Source: Dehalococcoidia bacterium (GTDB taxonomy: Bacteria; Chloroflexota; Dehalococcoidia; Tepidiformales; Tepidiformaceae). Taken from it: a DNA stretch of 48,158 nt. Below the pieces are notes generated by a model. It was not told the DNA's origin and searched no databases. It saw only the letters and a list, made by a program, of their open reading frames with translations. Where the stretch lies: contig JADZEI010000036.1 in NCBI GenBank assembly GCA_020850615.1, positions 1-48,158 of the forward strand, in the 5' to 3' direction. Positions 19,107-26,719 of the stretch are shown piece after piece; the first letter of the stretch is position 1, and each line of letters opens with the position of its first letter. The translations under genes and the position numbers were made by a program.

Positions 19107-20005
19107 CTGCCGCGACTACCGAACGGAAGCACCTCGCGCCGCTGGAGTGGAAGAGCAGCGGCGGCGCCGGCCAGTTCTCCGCCATCTTCGCGACGTTCGA
19201 TGTCGTCGACCACGACGGCGACGTGATCCGCAAGAGCGCATTCCAGACCGGCGACACGACCATCATCGGGTCGTGGGGCCACAAGGTGAACGAGTTGCCG
19301 GTGGGGCTCGCGACGGTCCGTGTCGGCCCGACCGAGGCGAGCGTCGACGGGCGATTCTTCCTGGACACCGAGGCGGGCCGTGAGACCTACCAGACGGTCA
19401 AGGGCCTCGGCGCCGCGTGTGAATGGAGCTGGGTGTTCACTGTGACGCGGCAGTCGTACGGCGAGCATGGAGGGAAGCGCGTACGGTTCATCGAGGGCGT
19501 GAGCCTGATCAGCGTGGACCCCGTTCTTCGAGCCGCTGGCATCGGCACTCGCACGACCGCGATCAAGTCCGCGGACACCATGCCGGCGGACCTTGAGACT
19601 GAGTTTGCAAGCGGCGGATGGCTGCTTGCCAGGGCGGCGATCTCCGAGGCCGGGCAGACCATGGCGCGGGTGGAGAAGCTCACCGCGAAGCGGTACGAGG
19701 TCCCGTCCTCCCGGGTACCCCAGCCGACCCGGGATGCTGCGGCGGCCGCTGTGCGGAAGTCGGTGGACTTGCTCGGCATTACTCCGCGGACCATCCACTG
19801 GTTCGCCGAGCGGGGCGAGCCGCAACTGTGGGGCTTCGTGAAGGACGGCGCGACCATCGCACTGCGCAGCGACCTCGACCCGCAACAGGCGTACGAGACG
19901 GCGGCGCACGAGATGAAGCATTCGGCCGGTGGCGATGAACCCGCGTCGCTGGCATTCGGCAAGGTGATGGTGCGCGAAGCGCTCCATCGAGGGCTCCTCG
20001 GATGA
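19103..20005 (+). CDS. HK97-type prohead protease fused to a C-terminal HExxH metallopeptidase-like domain
   Basis: This 300-aa protein starts at GTG 19103, preceded by GGGAGG and overlapping the upstream stop. Residues 20-150 match the HK97 prohead (S78/U35) serine protease: FDVVDHDGDVIRKSAF, H60 in SWGHKVNELPVG, S109 in CEWSWVF and the EGVSLISVDPVLRAAG tail, close to the H65/S112 spacing of HK97. From about residue 210 a second domain follows, with AYETAAHEMKHSAG carrying HExxH (H269, E270, H273) and a downstream E279 in DEPASLAFGKVMV, a minigluzincin/ImmA-like zinc set. Prohead proteases mature capsids, but no capsid gene is recognised here. The fusion may cleave a host or helper-phage protein. 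Confidence 0.78.
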   Translation: MTAATTERKHLAPLEWKSSGGAGQFSAIFATFDVVDHDGDVIRKSAFQTGDTTIIGSWGHKVNELPVGLATVRVGPTEASVDGRFFLDTEAGRETYQTVKGLGAACEWSWVFTVTRQSYGEHGGKRVRFIEGVSLISVDPVLRAAGIGTRTTAIKSADTMPADLETEFASGGWLLARAAISEAGQTMARVEKLTAKRYEVPSSRVPQPTRDAAAAAVRKSVDLLGITPRTIHWFAERGEPQLWGFVKDGATIALRSDLDPQQAYETAAHEMKHSAGGDEPASLAFGKVMVREALHRGLLG

Positions 20006-20133
20006 CCGGGGAGGGGGTGGGGCAAAAGTCTGGAAGGCGCGCGGATGCCCCAAGAGCGCCCATCATTTTCGCGCGCGCCCATGATCAGGATCTTGGAAAC
20101 CCACCCGCGCCAAGGAATCGGAGGCTAGGCCCC

Positions 20134-20364
20134 ATGGAAACGCTTGAACTGGACCGGGACATCGTTGAGATCGTCCGGCTGGCCCGCGAAATCGAAGTCA
20201 GGGCCCATCGGTGCGCCCGCAAGGACGTCGCGCGAGCAGCACTCGAAAAGGTCGTGCTGGGCCGCTGCGCCCTGGAGGCCGAGGCCGAGGCCCGAACCGT
20301 CGGAGGGATCGCCCGTGCCCGCCGCATCCTCGGCGAAGCGCTCGACCTGTTGGGGGCTGACTGA
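20134..20364 (+). CDS. Small helical hypothetical protein
   Basis: A 76-aa protein from ATG 20134 with a GGAGGC site. A longer in-frame ATG at 20002 would overlap the protease stop and give 120 aa. It is predicted all-helical (LDRDIVEIVRLAREIEVRAH, then ARAALEKVVLGRCALEAEAEA). Its stop shares one base with the tape-measure start. In siphophages the slot just before the tape-measure gene holds tail assembly chaperones, which suggests such a role, but there is no sequence match I can name. Confidence 0.55.
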   Translation: METLELDRDIVEIVRLAREIEVRAHRCARKDVARAALEKVVLGRCALEAEAEARTVGGIARARRILGEALDLLGAD

Positions 20365-21818
20365 TGCCGAGCGCACAGCAGCAGTTGGCCTTCGCCATCC
20401 GGGCGCAGAACGAGGCCGCCAAGGCCATGGACGAGGTGCGCGCGCAGCTCGCCAATATCGAGCTGGCCGGTGGCGACGCTGAGGCGAAGCTCTCCAATTT
20501 CGACCAGACCCTCGCCGACGTCTTCGACGCGGCTGAGGGCGGCGGGTCGCGCCTGGAGGGGCTGGGGACGGCGATTGGCGGGCTGGCCGAGGCGGGCGGG
20601 AACGCCGAGCGCGCACTGATGGGTGTGTCGGACATCACCGGGTTCCTGAACGAGCAGTTCGGGATTTCGCTCGGGCCAATCGGGGAGTACGCGAACTCGT
20701 TCGCGCAGCTCGGCGGCGGCATCGAGGCGGCGTTGCAGGGCGGCCCGGCGCTGCTCGCGCAGCTCAAGACGATGCCCGCGACGCTGGCGCCGGCCATCGC
20801 CTCGACGTGGGCCTACGTGTCGGCGCTGATCGCGCAGGCAGCGGCGTTCATCGCGGCGAACGCGCCGATCATCCTCATCGTCGGTGGCATCGCGCTGCTC
20901 GCGGGCGGCATCATCCTGTTGATCACGCACTGGGACACGATCACGGCGAAGGTGCCTGCGCTTGGCGCGGCGCTGGGCGTGGTGTCCGGGGCGTTCGACG
21001 CCGTGACGACGGCGGCCGGGAACGTGCTCTCGTGGCTGACGGGCAACTGGGCGACGGTGGCGACCATCATCTCGGGTCCGTTCGCGCCGATCGCCCTGCT
21101 CGCGACGGACGCGTTCGGTGTGCGCTCGGCCCTCCAGGACGCGTTCACGGCGGTGAAAGGGTGGGTGACGGGGAACTGGCCGGAGATTGCCGCCATCATC
21201 TCGGGGCCGTTCTTCCCGCTGGTGGCGCTCGCCAGCGACGCGTTTGGGGTGCGCAGCGCGCTCGAAGGTGGGCTCAGCGCGGCCAGGACGTTCGTCGGGG
21301 AGCGCATCGGCGAGATCGTCGGCTTCTTCACCAACCTGCCCGGCCAGATCACCGCGACGCTCTCCGCCGCGCTCGGCGCCGGGACGGCGCTCGGCGAAGC
21401 GATTCGCGACGGCCTGGTCTCCGGCCTGCAGGGCATCGCCCAGCGCGTCGGCGACATCACCGGCGCGCTCATAGGCGCCGTCAAGGCCGCCTGGAACGCG
21501 ATGGTTGATTGGGCCGACCGGAACTTCAAGATGGACATCGACCTCGGCGTGTTGGGTAGCTACGGGATCGACCCAGATCTGTCCATCTTCAAGCTCGCCG
21601 AAGGCGCCATCGTCACCCGACCGACCCTCGCGCTGATCGGCGAGGCGGGGCAGCCGGAGGCGGTCGTACCGCTCCACCGTGCGGAATCCATGGGCTTCCG
21701 CGGCGGCGGGGGTGACGTGCACATTCACATCGAAGCGCCGGTCTACGGCGTCGACCATCTCATCTTCACGATCGACCGGGCGTTGAAGAGGACCGGGGCC
21801 CGCGGGCTGGTCGGGTAA
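20364..21818 (+). CDS. Tape-measure-like phage tail protein
   Basis: A 484-aa protein, short for a tape measure, with a helical N-terminus, a hydrophobic segment at about 169-190 (APIILIVGGIALLAGGIILL), and two similar repeats (GNWATVATIISGPFAPI and GNWPEIAAIISGPFFPL, each ending DAFGVRSAL). The C-terminus AEGAIVTRPTLALIGEAGQP followed by EAVVPL is the hallmark of many tape-measure and tail-length proteins. These set tail length and help DNA cross the membrane. Since no other tail gene is recognised here, this one may be a relic or a protein that acts on a helper phage's tail. Confidence 0.82.
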   Translation: MPSAQQQLAFAIRAQNEAAKAMDEVRAQLANIELAGGDAEAKLSNFDQTLADVFDAAEGGGSRLEGLGTAIGGLAEAGGNAERALMGVSDITGFLNEQFGISLGPIGEYANSFAQLGGGIEAALQGGPALLAQLKTMPATLAPAIASTWAYVSALIAQAAAFIAANAPIILIVGGIALLAGGIILLITHWDTITAKVPALGAALGVVSGAFDAVTTAAGNVLSWLTGNWATVATIISGPFAPIALLATDAFGVRSALQDAFTAVKGWVTGNWPEIAAIISGPFFPLVALASDAFGVRSALEGGLSAARTFVGERIGEIVGFFTNLPGQITATLSAALGAGTALGEAIRDGLVSGLQGIAQRVGDITGALIGAVKAAWNAMVDWADRNFKMDIDLGVLGSYGIDPDLSIFKLAEGAIVTRPTLALIGEAGQPEAVVPLHRAESMGFRGGGGDVHIHIEAPVYGVDHLIFTIDRALKRTGARGLVG

Positions 21819-21883
21819 ACCGGGCATGTCCCGATTGCAGGCCCACCCCGGCAAGGCGTAGGGTTGCGCTGAAGGCGGACGCC

Positions 21884-22034
21884 GGCCGTGTTAGAGCACG
21901 AGCCGACGCCCTAAGCCCGCCGCTGTTGGAGCAGCGCCGGACCTGTGCCGCATCGTACCCCACGACGCGTCCATGGTTGTCGCGCTCCGCCCACGACGGG
22001 TGGCCTATCTCGATGTTTGCCCGTTGGAGCGGGC
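21884..22034 (+). ncRNA. Three stem-loops sharing a TTRGAG hexaloop
   Basis: In the 231-bp gap before the last element gene there are three hairpins with different stems but the same six-base loop. They are 21887-21900 (CGTG/CACG, extendable past a bulged A to 21884-21904, loop TTAGAG), 21921-21936 (CGCTG/CAGCG, loop TTGGAG) and 22017-22034 (TGCCCG/CGGGCA, loop TTGGAG). The last abuts the GGAGG ribosome site of the next gene. Different stems with a kept loop suggest an RNA bound repeatedly by one protein, either as a 5' leader or a separate small RNA. Confidence 0.5.
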
Positions 22035-22049
22035 AGGAGGTAGGGGCAC

Positions 22050-22472
22050 ATGCCCGATCAAGCCATCGAATCTGACGAATCTGACCTGGATGCACACTCC
22101 GGGAGCTGCTACAGCGGCGAGAACCATGTCGTGATCGCCCTCGGGTTCACTGTACCGCGCGAACATCAGGCAAGGGCCATGGCCGCGCTGAGTGCCATCC
22201 GCACGGGGCTGACCGCGGAGTCGGAGTACCCCGGCGAACAGGCCGCCGCATGTTCACACTGGGGCCCCTTCGAGCTTCCGATGTGGGCTGACGAACTCTT
22301 CGCTGGACTCCTGTACGGCATCGTCCACCCACGGACCAAGGATCTGTGGAGCGACGACATCCGCCACATCGCCATCGGCACGGCCGTGCGCGAGATCGTC
22401 GAGACGATGTCCGCTGGCCTCGTCCCCGGCATCGCGAAGCGCTGGGACCCCGACGACGACGTAGTCGCCTGA
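22050..22472 (+). CDS. Hypothetical protein of the integrated element
   Basis: A 140-aa acidic protein with an excellent GGAGG site before ATG 22050. No family is recognised. It begins with an acidic, disordered-looking head (DESDLDAHSGS), then VVIALGFTVPREHQARAMAALSAI, a helix-rich middle, and a TAVREIVETMSAGLVPGIAKRW end. It is the last gene of the element and is followed by an intrinsic terminator. Its own leader with repeated stem-loops suggests separate regulation from the structural genes, as is common for cargo or lysogenic-conversion genes. Confidence 0.65.
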   Translation: MPDQAIESDESDLDAHSGSCYSGENHVVIALGFTVPREHQARAMAALSAIRTGLTAESEYPGEQAAACSHWGPFELPMWADELFAGLLYGIVHPRTKDLWSDDIRHIAIGTAVREIVETMSAGLVPGIAKRWDPDDDVVA

Positions 22473-22496
22473 GCCGTCCCTCGAACCTCCCGTCAC

Positions 22497-22544
22497 AGCC
22501 CGGCGCGCGCTGCTCGCTCCAGCGTCGCGCCGGGCTCCTCTTTT
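22497..22544 (+). terminator. Intrinsic terminator at the end of the element
   Basis: An 11-bp perfect stem (22497-22507 with 22526-22536) with an inner GCTG/CAGC helix in its loop is followed by CCTCTTTT. It ends transcription just before the right arm sites and attR. Confidence 0.85.
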
Positions 22545-22545
22545 G

Positions 22546-22598
22546 CGCATGATAATTCAGCGCCAAGCGCTTCGACCTCCAGATTCAGCGCTCTAGCG
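22546..22598 (+). promoter_or_regulatory. Candidate integrase arm-type sites, right end
   Basis: CGCATGATAA (22546-22555) and GCTCTAGCG (22590-22598) repeat motifs of the left end in the same orientation, directly before attR. Confidence 0.45.
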
Positions 22599-22613
22599 TT
22601 TGGGCCCCGAGTC

Positions 22614-22657
22614 TTCCTAAACCATGTGCGCAGGTTCGATTCCTGCCGGGGGTACCA
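22614..22657 (+). repeat. attR: 44-bp tRNA-Arg 3'-end copy
   Basis: Exact 44-base copy of 14523-14566, from the anticodon loop through CCA. It lacks the 5' half of a tRNA, so it is a junction and not a gene. Confidence 0.95.
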
Positions 22658-22838
22658 GGATTCTGAATCTGGCGGCGTGGCACTAAAGGACCTGGCGCCA
22701 TCCGGTTGGCGTACAGCTCATCGCGCAGTATCGCACCCGTCATCACCCGCGAGACCAGATTGATATCCGGCACCGCCGGCCAGCTCGAACCCGCTCGCGC
22801 GGGGGAGGGTCGACGGGCACCCACAACCTCGCGCGCGA

Positions 22839-23915
22839 CTACGGTGCCGGCACGCTCGCGGGTGCGGCGTCGCCCCATGTGATGTCCGCCGGGTCGCGGT
22901 CGAAGGGGCGGAACATCTCCTTCCAGACGTAGGCGATGAGGGTGTCCATCAGCTCGGAGGTGCCGCCGTCGCGCATCTTCGCCATCTCGGCCTTGAGCGT
23001 CTCGAGTGCCTGGTCCACGCCTGGCCCGAAGAGCCCGCGCAGGTATTCCGCCGGGATGCGGGGGGCCGTCTCATCGAGGCTGCCGTCCGGGTTGAGGCGG
23101 GCGGCGCCCAGGGGCGGGACGTAGAAGACGTTCGGGACGGTGCCGTATTCGGCGTGCAGCGGCAGCGCCACCTGCCATTCGTTCACGAGCCGGTGGACGG
23201 GCCCCTCGACGTCGTCGAGGAAGCCGAACCAGACCGCGCGCCCGGGGCATTGGCGGACACAGGCTGGCGCCACGCCTTGCTCGAGCCGCGGGAAGCAGCC
23301 GATGCAGGACTGGCTCACGTTCCTGGCGATGTTGAGGGCTATCTTCTTGTAGGGGCAGGCTTCGATGCAGCGCTGGGCCCCGGAGCAGCGGGTCTCGTCG
23401 ATGAGGACGACGCCATCTTCGGGCCGCTTGTAAATAGCGCCGCTGGGGCAGACCTCGGCGCAGACGGGCTTCGTGCAGTGGTTGCAGAGCCGCGGCATAT
23501 AGAAGTAGTAGGCGTTGGGGAACTCGCCGGCGCCCTGGTCCTCGTCCCAGTTCGGGCCCCAGGCCGGCGGCTCGCCTTTCGGCTGGAGGTGGACGGAACG
23601 CCCCTTCCCGCTGAAGAGCACCTCGTCGTAGTTGAAGTCCCAGCCGCCGCCCCATTCCTCGCGCGTGGGCACCCGGCCGGGCTGGGGGACGCCGTCCTTG
23701 TAGCCGCCACCCATGGTCTCCCAGTCCCGGGGGTGGCCCCTGCCCGGAAGGGTGTTGACTGAGCACCACCACTGGTACTCCATGCCTTCGTCCTGCGCCC
23801 ACAGGGACTTGCAGGCCACGGAGCAGGTCTGGCAGCCGATGCACTTGTTCAGGTCGAAGACCCACGCCACCTGGCGGTCGGCGGGCCGGGGCTCGTCGTG
23901 TGCGGGCAGCGCCAT
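22839..23915 (-). CDS. Beta (four-cluster ferredoxin) subunit of a type II DMSO-reductase-family enzyme
   Basis: From ATG 23915, with an AAGGAAG site, the 358-aa protein resembles the NarH/EbdB/SerB/ClrB electron-transfer subunit. Cys groups in order are CIGCQTCSVACK (17-30 region), CNHCTKPVCAEVCP, CSGAQRCIEACP and CIGCF...CVRQCPGRAVWFG, enough for four iron-sulfur clusters. The second position of the third group has AQR in place of a Cys-rich spacing, as in enzymes that carry a [3Fe-4S] centre. It passes electrons between the alpha subunit and a membrane or periplasmic partner. The alpha stop lies two bases upstream, so they form one operon. Confidence 0.9.
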   Translation of the reverse strand: MALPAHDEPRPADRQVAWVFDLNKCIGCQTCSVACKSLWAQDEGMEYQWWCSVNTLPGRGHPRDWETMGGGYKDGVPQPGRVPTREEWGGGWDFNYDEVLFSGKGRSVHLQPKGEPPAWGPNWDEDQGAGEFPNAYYFYMPRLCNHCTKPVCAEVCPSGAIYKRPEDGVVLIDETRCSGAQRCIEACPYKKIALNIARNVSQSCIGCFPRLEQGVAPACVRQCPGRAVWFGFLDDVEGPVHRLVNEWQVALPLHAEYGTVPNVFYVPPLGAARLNPDGSLDETAPRIPAEYLRGLFGPGVDQALETLKAEMAKMRDGGTSELMDTLIAYVWKEMFRPFDRDPADITWGDAAPASVPAP

Positions 23916-23917
23916 CG

Positions 23918-26719
23918 TCAGCTTCCTTTCGCTGGTTCGACCTTCGAGACGTCGGCACGGGTGAGGCGGTCGACCTGGGAGGGCTGGTAGTGGACGGGGC
24001 TCCAGCGCAGGTGGCCGTAGCCGCCGGCGAGGTGGAGCCACTTCACCATGCCCGGCTCGACGTCGGCCTGGCCGTTCCAGCCCCGGAAGAGGTACGGTTC
24101 CCAGCCGTTGTAGATGACGAGCTGGCCCGGCCGTACCGAGGGCGTCACGCGCGTCCGCACGAGGAACGACCCGACGTCATTGTGGACGCGGACCTCCTCG
24201 TCGTCGGCGATGTCGCGCGCGCGGGCGTCGCCGTCGTTCATGAACACGAACGGGTGGCCGCGGTGCGTCTCCAGGAGGAGGCGGTTGGTGATGTTGATGG
24301 AGTGCAGGCTCCAGCGGTTGTGCCCGCTGGTGATGACGAACGGATAGTCGCCACCCATGAGGGGCGCTTCCTTGTGCACGGGAAGCGCTTCGCCCGCCTC
24401 CAGGAACCAGTCGTGGTCGATATAGAACTGGGCGCGCCGGACGAGTGTCGGGAAGGGGAGCTTCTGCTCGACGTGCCACTGGAGCGCCGTCATCGTGCTG
24501 TCGGGTTTGAGGTCGCCAGCGTCGGCGATGCTCAGGGCGGTGGGCATTCGCCCCCAGCCGGTGAAGCGCACGTACCCCTTGTCGCGCATGGTCTGGAGGG
24601 TCGTCCCCTCGGGGATGCTGCCGAGGGCGACGGTATCGCGCACCAGCTCATCGGCAAGCTTGTCCTCCACGAGGCTTCCCGACATGGTGTAGCGGTCGAC
24701 GAGGCCATCGAGGCTGTGCACGGCGCCGCCGGCGCTGGTGTACTCCGTGAGGCCGCGAGCCTTCCCGCGCTCTTCAAGCTTCGCGGCCAGCAGCCGCAAG
24801 ATCTCCCACTCGCCCTTCGCCTCACCGGGCGGCTCAGCGACCTTCTCGGAGAACTGGTAGTTCATGATCTCGGCGCTGCCGCCGCCAGGCGTCCACTTCT
24901 CATAGGTCATGGCCGCCGGCAGGACGATGTCGGAGTAGGCGGCGGTGGTATTGAGCCGATAGTCGATGGAGACGGCGAGCTTGAGCTTCGGCCAGAAGTG
25001 CTCCAGGAGCACCGACTGCCCGCCGCGGAACTGGCGGAGCATGTTACCGCCGATCTGCAGGAGCACGCGCGTGGGGGTGTCCTTCGCGGGCCGCTCGGTG
25101 CCCTGCCACCATCCGCGATCGAGGGCCTCCTGGAAGTACTGGTCGAAGGGCCGCTTCATGGCGGGGTCGCCCCACTGGCGGTTGTTCCACGCGTCGCGCC
25201 AGCCGCCGTGGTAGTACCAGGAGAAGACGGGCGGGACCATCATGCCGCCGCCCTGGGTCGTGGCGCGGCGTTCCATCTCGATGACCGCCATCTCGTCGGT
25301 CATCGTCGGGTCCTCGGCCTTGATCATGTCCCGGACCATCTCGATGGCGTCGATCACCTGCTCGGTGCCTTCGAAACCGAGCCGCTGCTTGGCCCCGATG
25401 AGCGCGCCGCCGGACGACGGGCCGCCGTCCCAGCTGATCGAGCCGGTGCCCTTCTTACCCCAGTTGCCTGTCAGCGCCAGCACGAGCGACATCGCTCGCT
25501 CCATGAGGTCGCCGTGGTAGTGCTTGCCGGCGCCGAGACCCGACATCAGGCGCGTCTTCTTCGTCGCTGCCTTGCGCGCGATCATGCGGATGAGGTCGGG
25601 ATGGACGCCGCACACGGCCGAGGCGGCCTCGGGGGCGTAGCCGGCCACGTGTGCCTTGAGTAGCTCGAAGACGGGCGTGACCTCCACCTCCTGGCCGTCC
25701 TTGAGGCGGACGCGATAGCGGCCTTCGAGCGCCGGGTCGAGCTCACCCAGCTCGAGCGTGGCGAGGGGCGCTGCGGCGACCTCCTGGCTCACGCCGTCGA
25801 AGAAGTAGAACTGGTCCTCACGGGCGCCATCGGCGAGGTCGCTTCCACGCAGGAAGCGGCGGGTGTCGGTGCGCACGAGCAGGGGAAGGTCGGTCTGCTC
25901 CTTGACGAAACCGGCGTGGTAGAGCCCTTCGTTGATGAGGACGTGGCACATCGCCAGGCCGAGGGCTGCGTCCGTGCCAGGGCGCACCGGGAGGTGATAA
26001 TCGGCGTGCACGCCCGAGGGGCTGAAGTCCGGGGCGATGAGGACGATTTCGCCGCCGCGATACCGCGATTCGGCGATGTAGTGGTACACCTCGATCTTGG
26101 TGTAGACCGGGTTCATGTTCCAGATGAGGGTCAGGTCGCTGTGGAAGTAGTCGTCGACGCTGCTGACGAAGAACTTCCCGAAGGTGACATGCATCCCGAC
26201 GTTGAAGTCGTTCCGGGTCGCATTCGCGTCAAGGAAGACGCCGCCGACCATGGACTTGAAGCGGAGGATCGGCATGAGGAAGGCATCGACGCCGTGGCCC
26301 GGCTCGAACATGATGGCGTCCGGGCCTTCGGCCTGGACGGTGTCGAGCATGGCATCGGCGACCTCGGTGAGGGCGGCATCCCAGGAGATGCGCTCCCACT
26401 TCCCCTCGCCGCGCTCACCCGCTCGCCTGAGGGGGTGGAGCACGCGTTCGCCGGCGTGCAGGGCGTGGCACCAGGCGGCGCCCTTCTGGCAGCCCATGGG
26501 GTTCATGTCGGGCACGCCCGGCTCGACCGTCTCGTAGACGCCGGCCTGCTCCTCCCGCACCGGTATGCCGTCCTTGATGTAGGCGCGCAACAGGCATTGG
26601 CCGGGGAAGCAGCCGTTCGGGTGGCTAACCCAGCCAACCTTGTCCCACCGCCACCTGGCGCGGTAGGCGTCCTCTGAGCCGCGGCTGGCCGGCTTCGGCA
26701 CAGCGCTGGTGGAACGCAT
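23918..26719 (-). CDS. Molybdopterin catalytic (alpha) subunit, type II DMSO reductase family
   Basis: From ATG 26719, after a GGGGAG site, the protein is 933 aa. The N-terminal cluster motif is H-x3-C-x4-C (WVSHPNGCFPGQC) with a later GCQKG Cys. The His as first ligand is the mark of the NarG/ethylbenzene-dehydrogenase branch. A candidate Mo-ligand Asp lies in the NDFNVG segment before HVTFGK, and WNMNPVYTKIEVYHY and IAPDFSPSGVHADYH match the family. The C-terminal domain holds the pterin-binding FVITSGHNRWSLHS. No twin-arginine signal is seen, so it is likely cytoplasmic. Neither a gamma/cytochrome subunit nor a NarJ/TorD chaperone is encoded nearby. The substrate (nitrate, oxyanion or hydrocarbon-type hydroxylation) cannot be told. 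Confidence 0.88.
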   Translation of the reverse strand: MRSTSAVPKPASRGSEDAYRARWRWDKVGWVSHPNGCFPGQCLLRAYIKDGIPVREEQAGVYETVEPGVPDMNPMGCQKGAAWCHALHAGERVLHPLRRAGERGEGKWERISWDAALTEVADAMLDTVQAEGPDAIMFEPGHGVDAFLMPILRFKSMVGGVFLDANATRNDFNVGMHVTFGKFFVSSVDDYFHSDLTLIWNMNPVYTKIEVYHYIAESRYRGGEIVLIAPDFSPSGVHADYHLPVRPGTDAALGLAMCHVLINEGLYHAGFVKEQTDLPLLVRTDTRRFLRGSDLADGAREDQFYFFDGVSQEVAAAPLATLELGELDPALEGRYRVRLKDGQEVEVTPVFELLKAHVAGYAPEAASAVCGVHPDLIRMIARKAATKKTRLMSGLGAGKHYHGDLMERAMSLVLALTGNWGKKGTGSISWDGGPSSGGALIGAKQRLGFEGTEQVIDAIEMVRDMIKAEDPTMTDEMAVIEMERRATTQGGGMMVPPVFSWYYHGGWRDAWNNRQWGDPAMKRPFDQYFQEALDRGWWQGTERPAKDTPTRVLLQIGGNMLRQFRGGQSVLLEHFWPKLKLAVSIDYRLNTTAAYSDIVLPAAMTYEKWTPGGGSAEIMNYQFSEKVAEPPGEAKGEWEILRLLAAKLEERGKARGLTEYTSAGGAVHSLDGLVDRYTMSGSLVEDKLADELVRDTVALGSIPEGTTLQTMRDKGYVRFTGWGRMPTALSIADAGDLKPDSTMTALQWHVEQKLPFPTLVRRAQFYIDHDWFLEAGEALPVHKEAPLMGGDYPFVITSGHNRWSLHSINITNRLLLETHRGHPFVFMNDGDARARDIADDEEVRVHNDVGSFLVRTRVTPSVRPGQLVIYNGWEPYLFRGWNGQADVEPGMVKWLHLAGGYGHLRWSPVHYQPSQVDRLTRADVSKVEPAKGS

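Larger units (their letters stand above)
14523..22657. mobile_element. 8.1-kb integrated phage-like element at tRNA-Arg
   Basis: The element is bounded by 44-bp direct repeats of the tRNA end. All its genes point the same way and many overlap by 1-4 bases. Its base composition and codon choice are visibly less GC-extreme than the chromosome. It carries an integrase, a helicase-type replication protein with an iteron-like cluster, two zinc-ribbon proteins, a prohead protease fused to an HExxH domain, a tape-measure protein and several unknowns. No terminase, portal, capsid or lysis gene was recognised. It may be a phage satellite, a reduced prophage, or a mobile island with borrowed structural genes. 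Confidence 0.88.

Noticed and set aside
22614-22657. Second tRNA-Arg gene
   Set aside because: Only the 3' part from the anticodon loop onward is present, with no D-arm or 5' acceptor strand.
22585-22878. Minus-strand 97-aa frame over attR
   Set aside because: Its GRNRTCAHGLG stretch is the well-known false protein produced by translating tRNA sequence; it covers the tRNA fragment.
23900-25663. Long plus-strand frame opposite the molybdoenzyme
   Set aside because: It is a shadow frame. The minus strand carries continuous family motifs.
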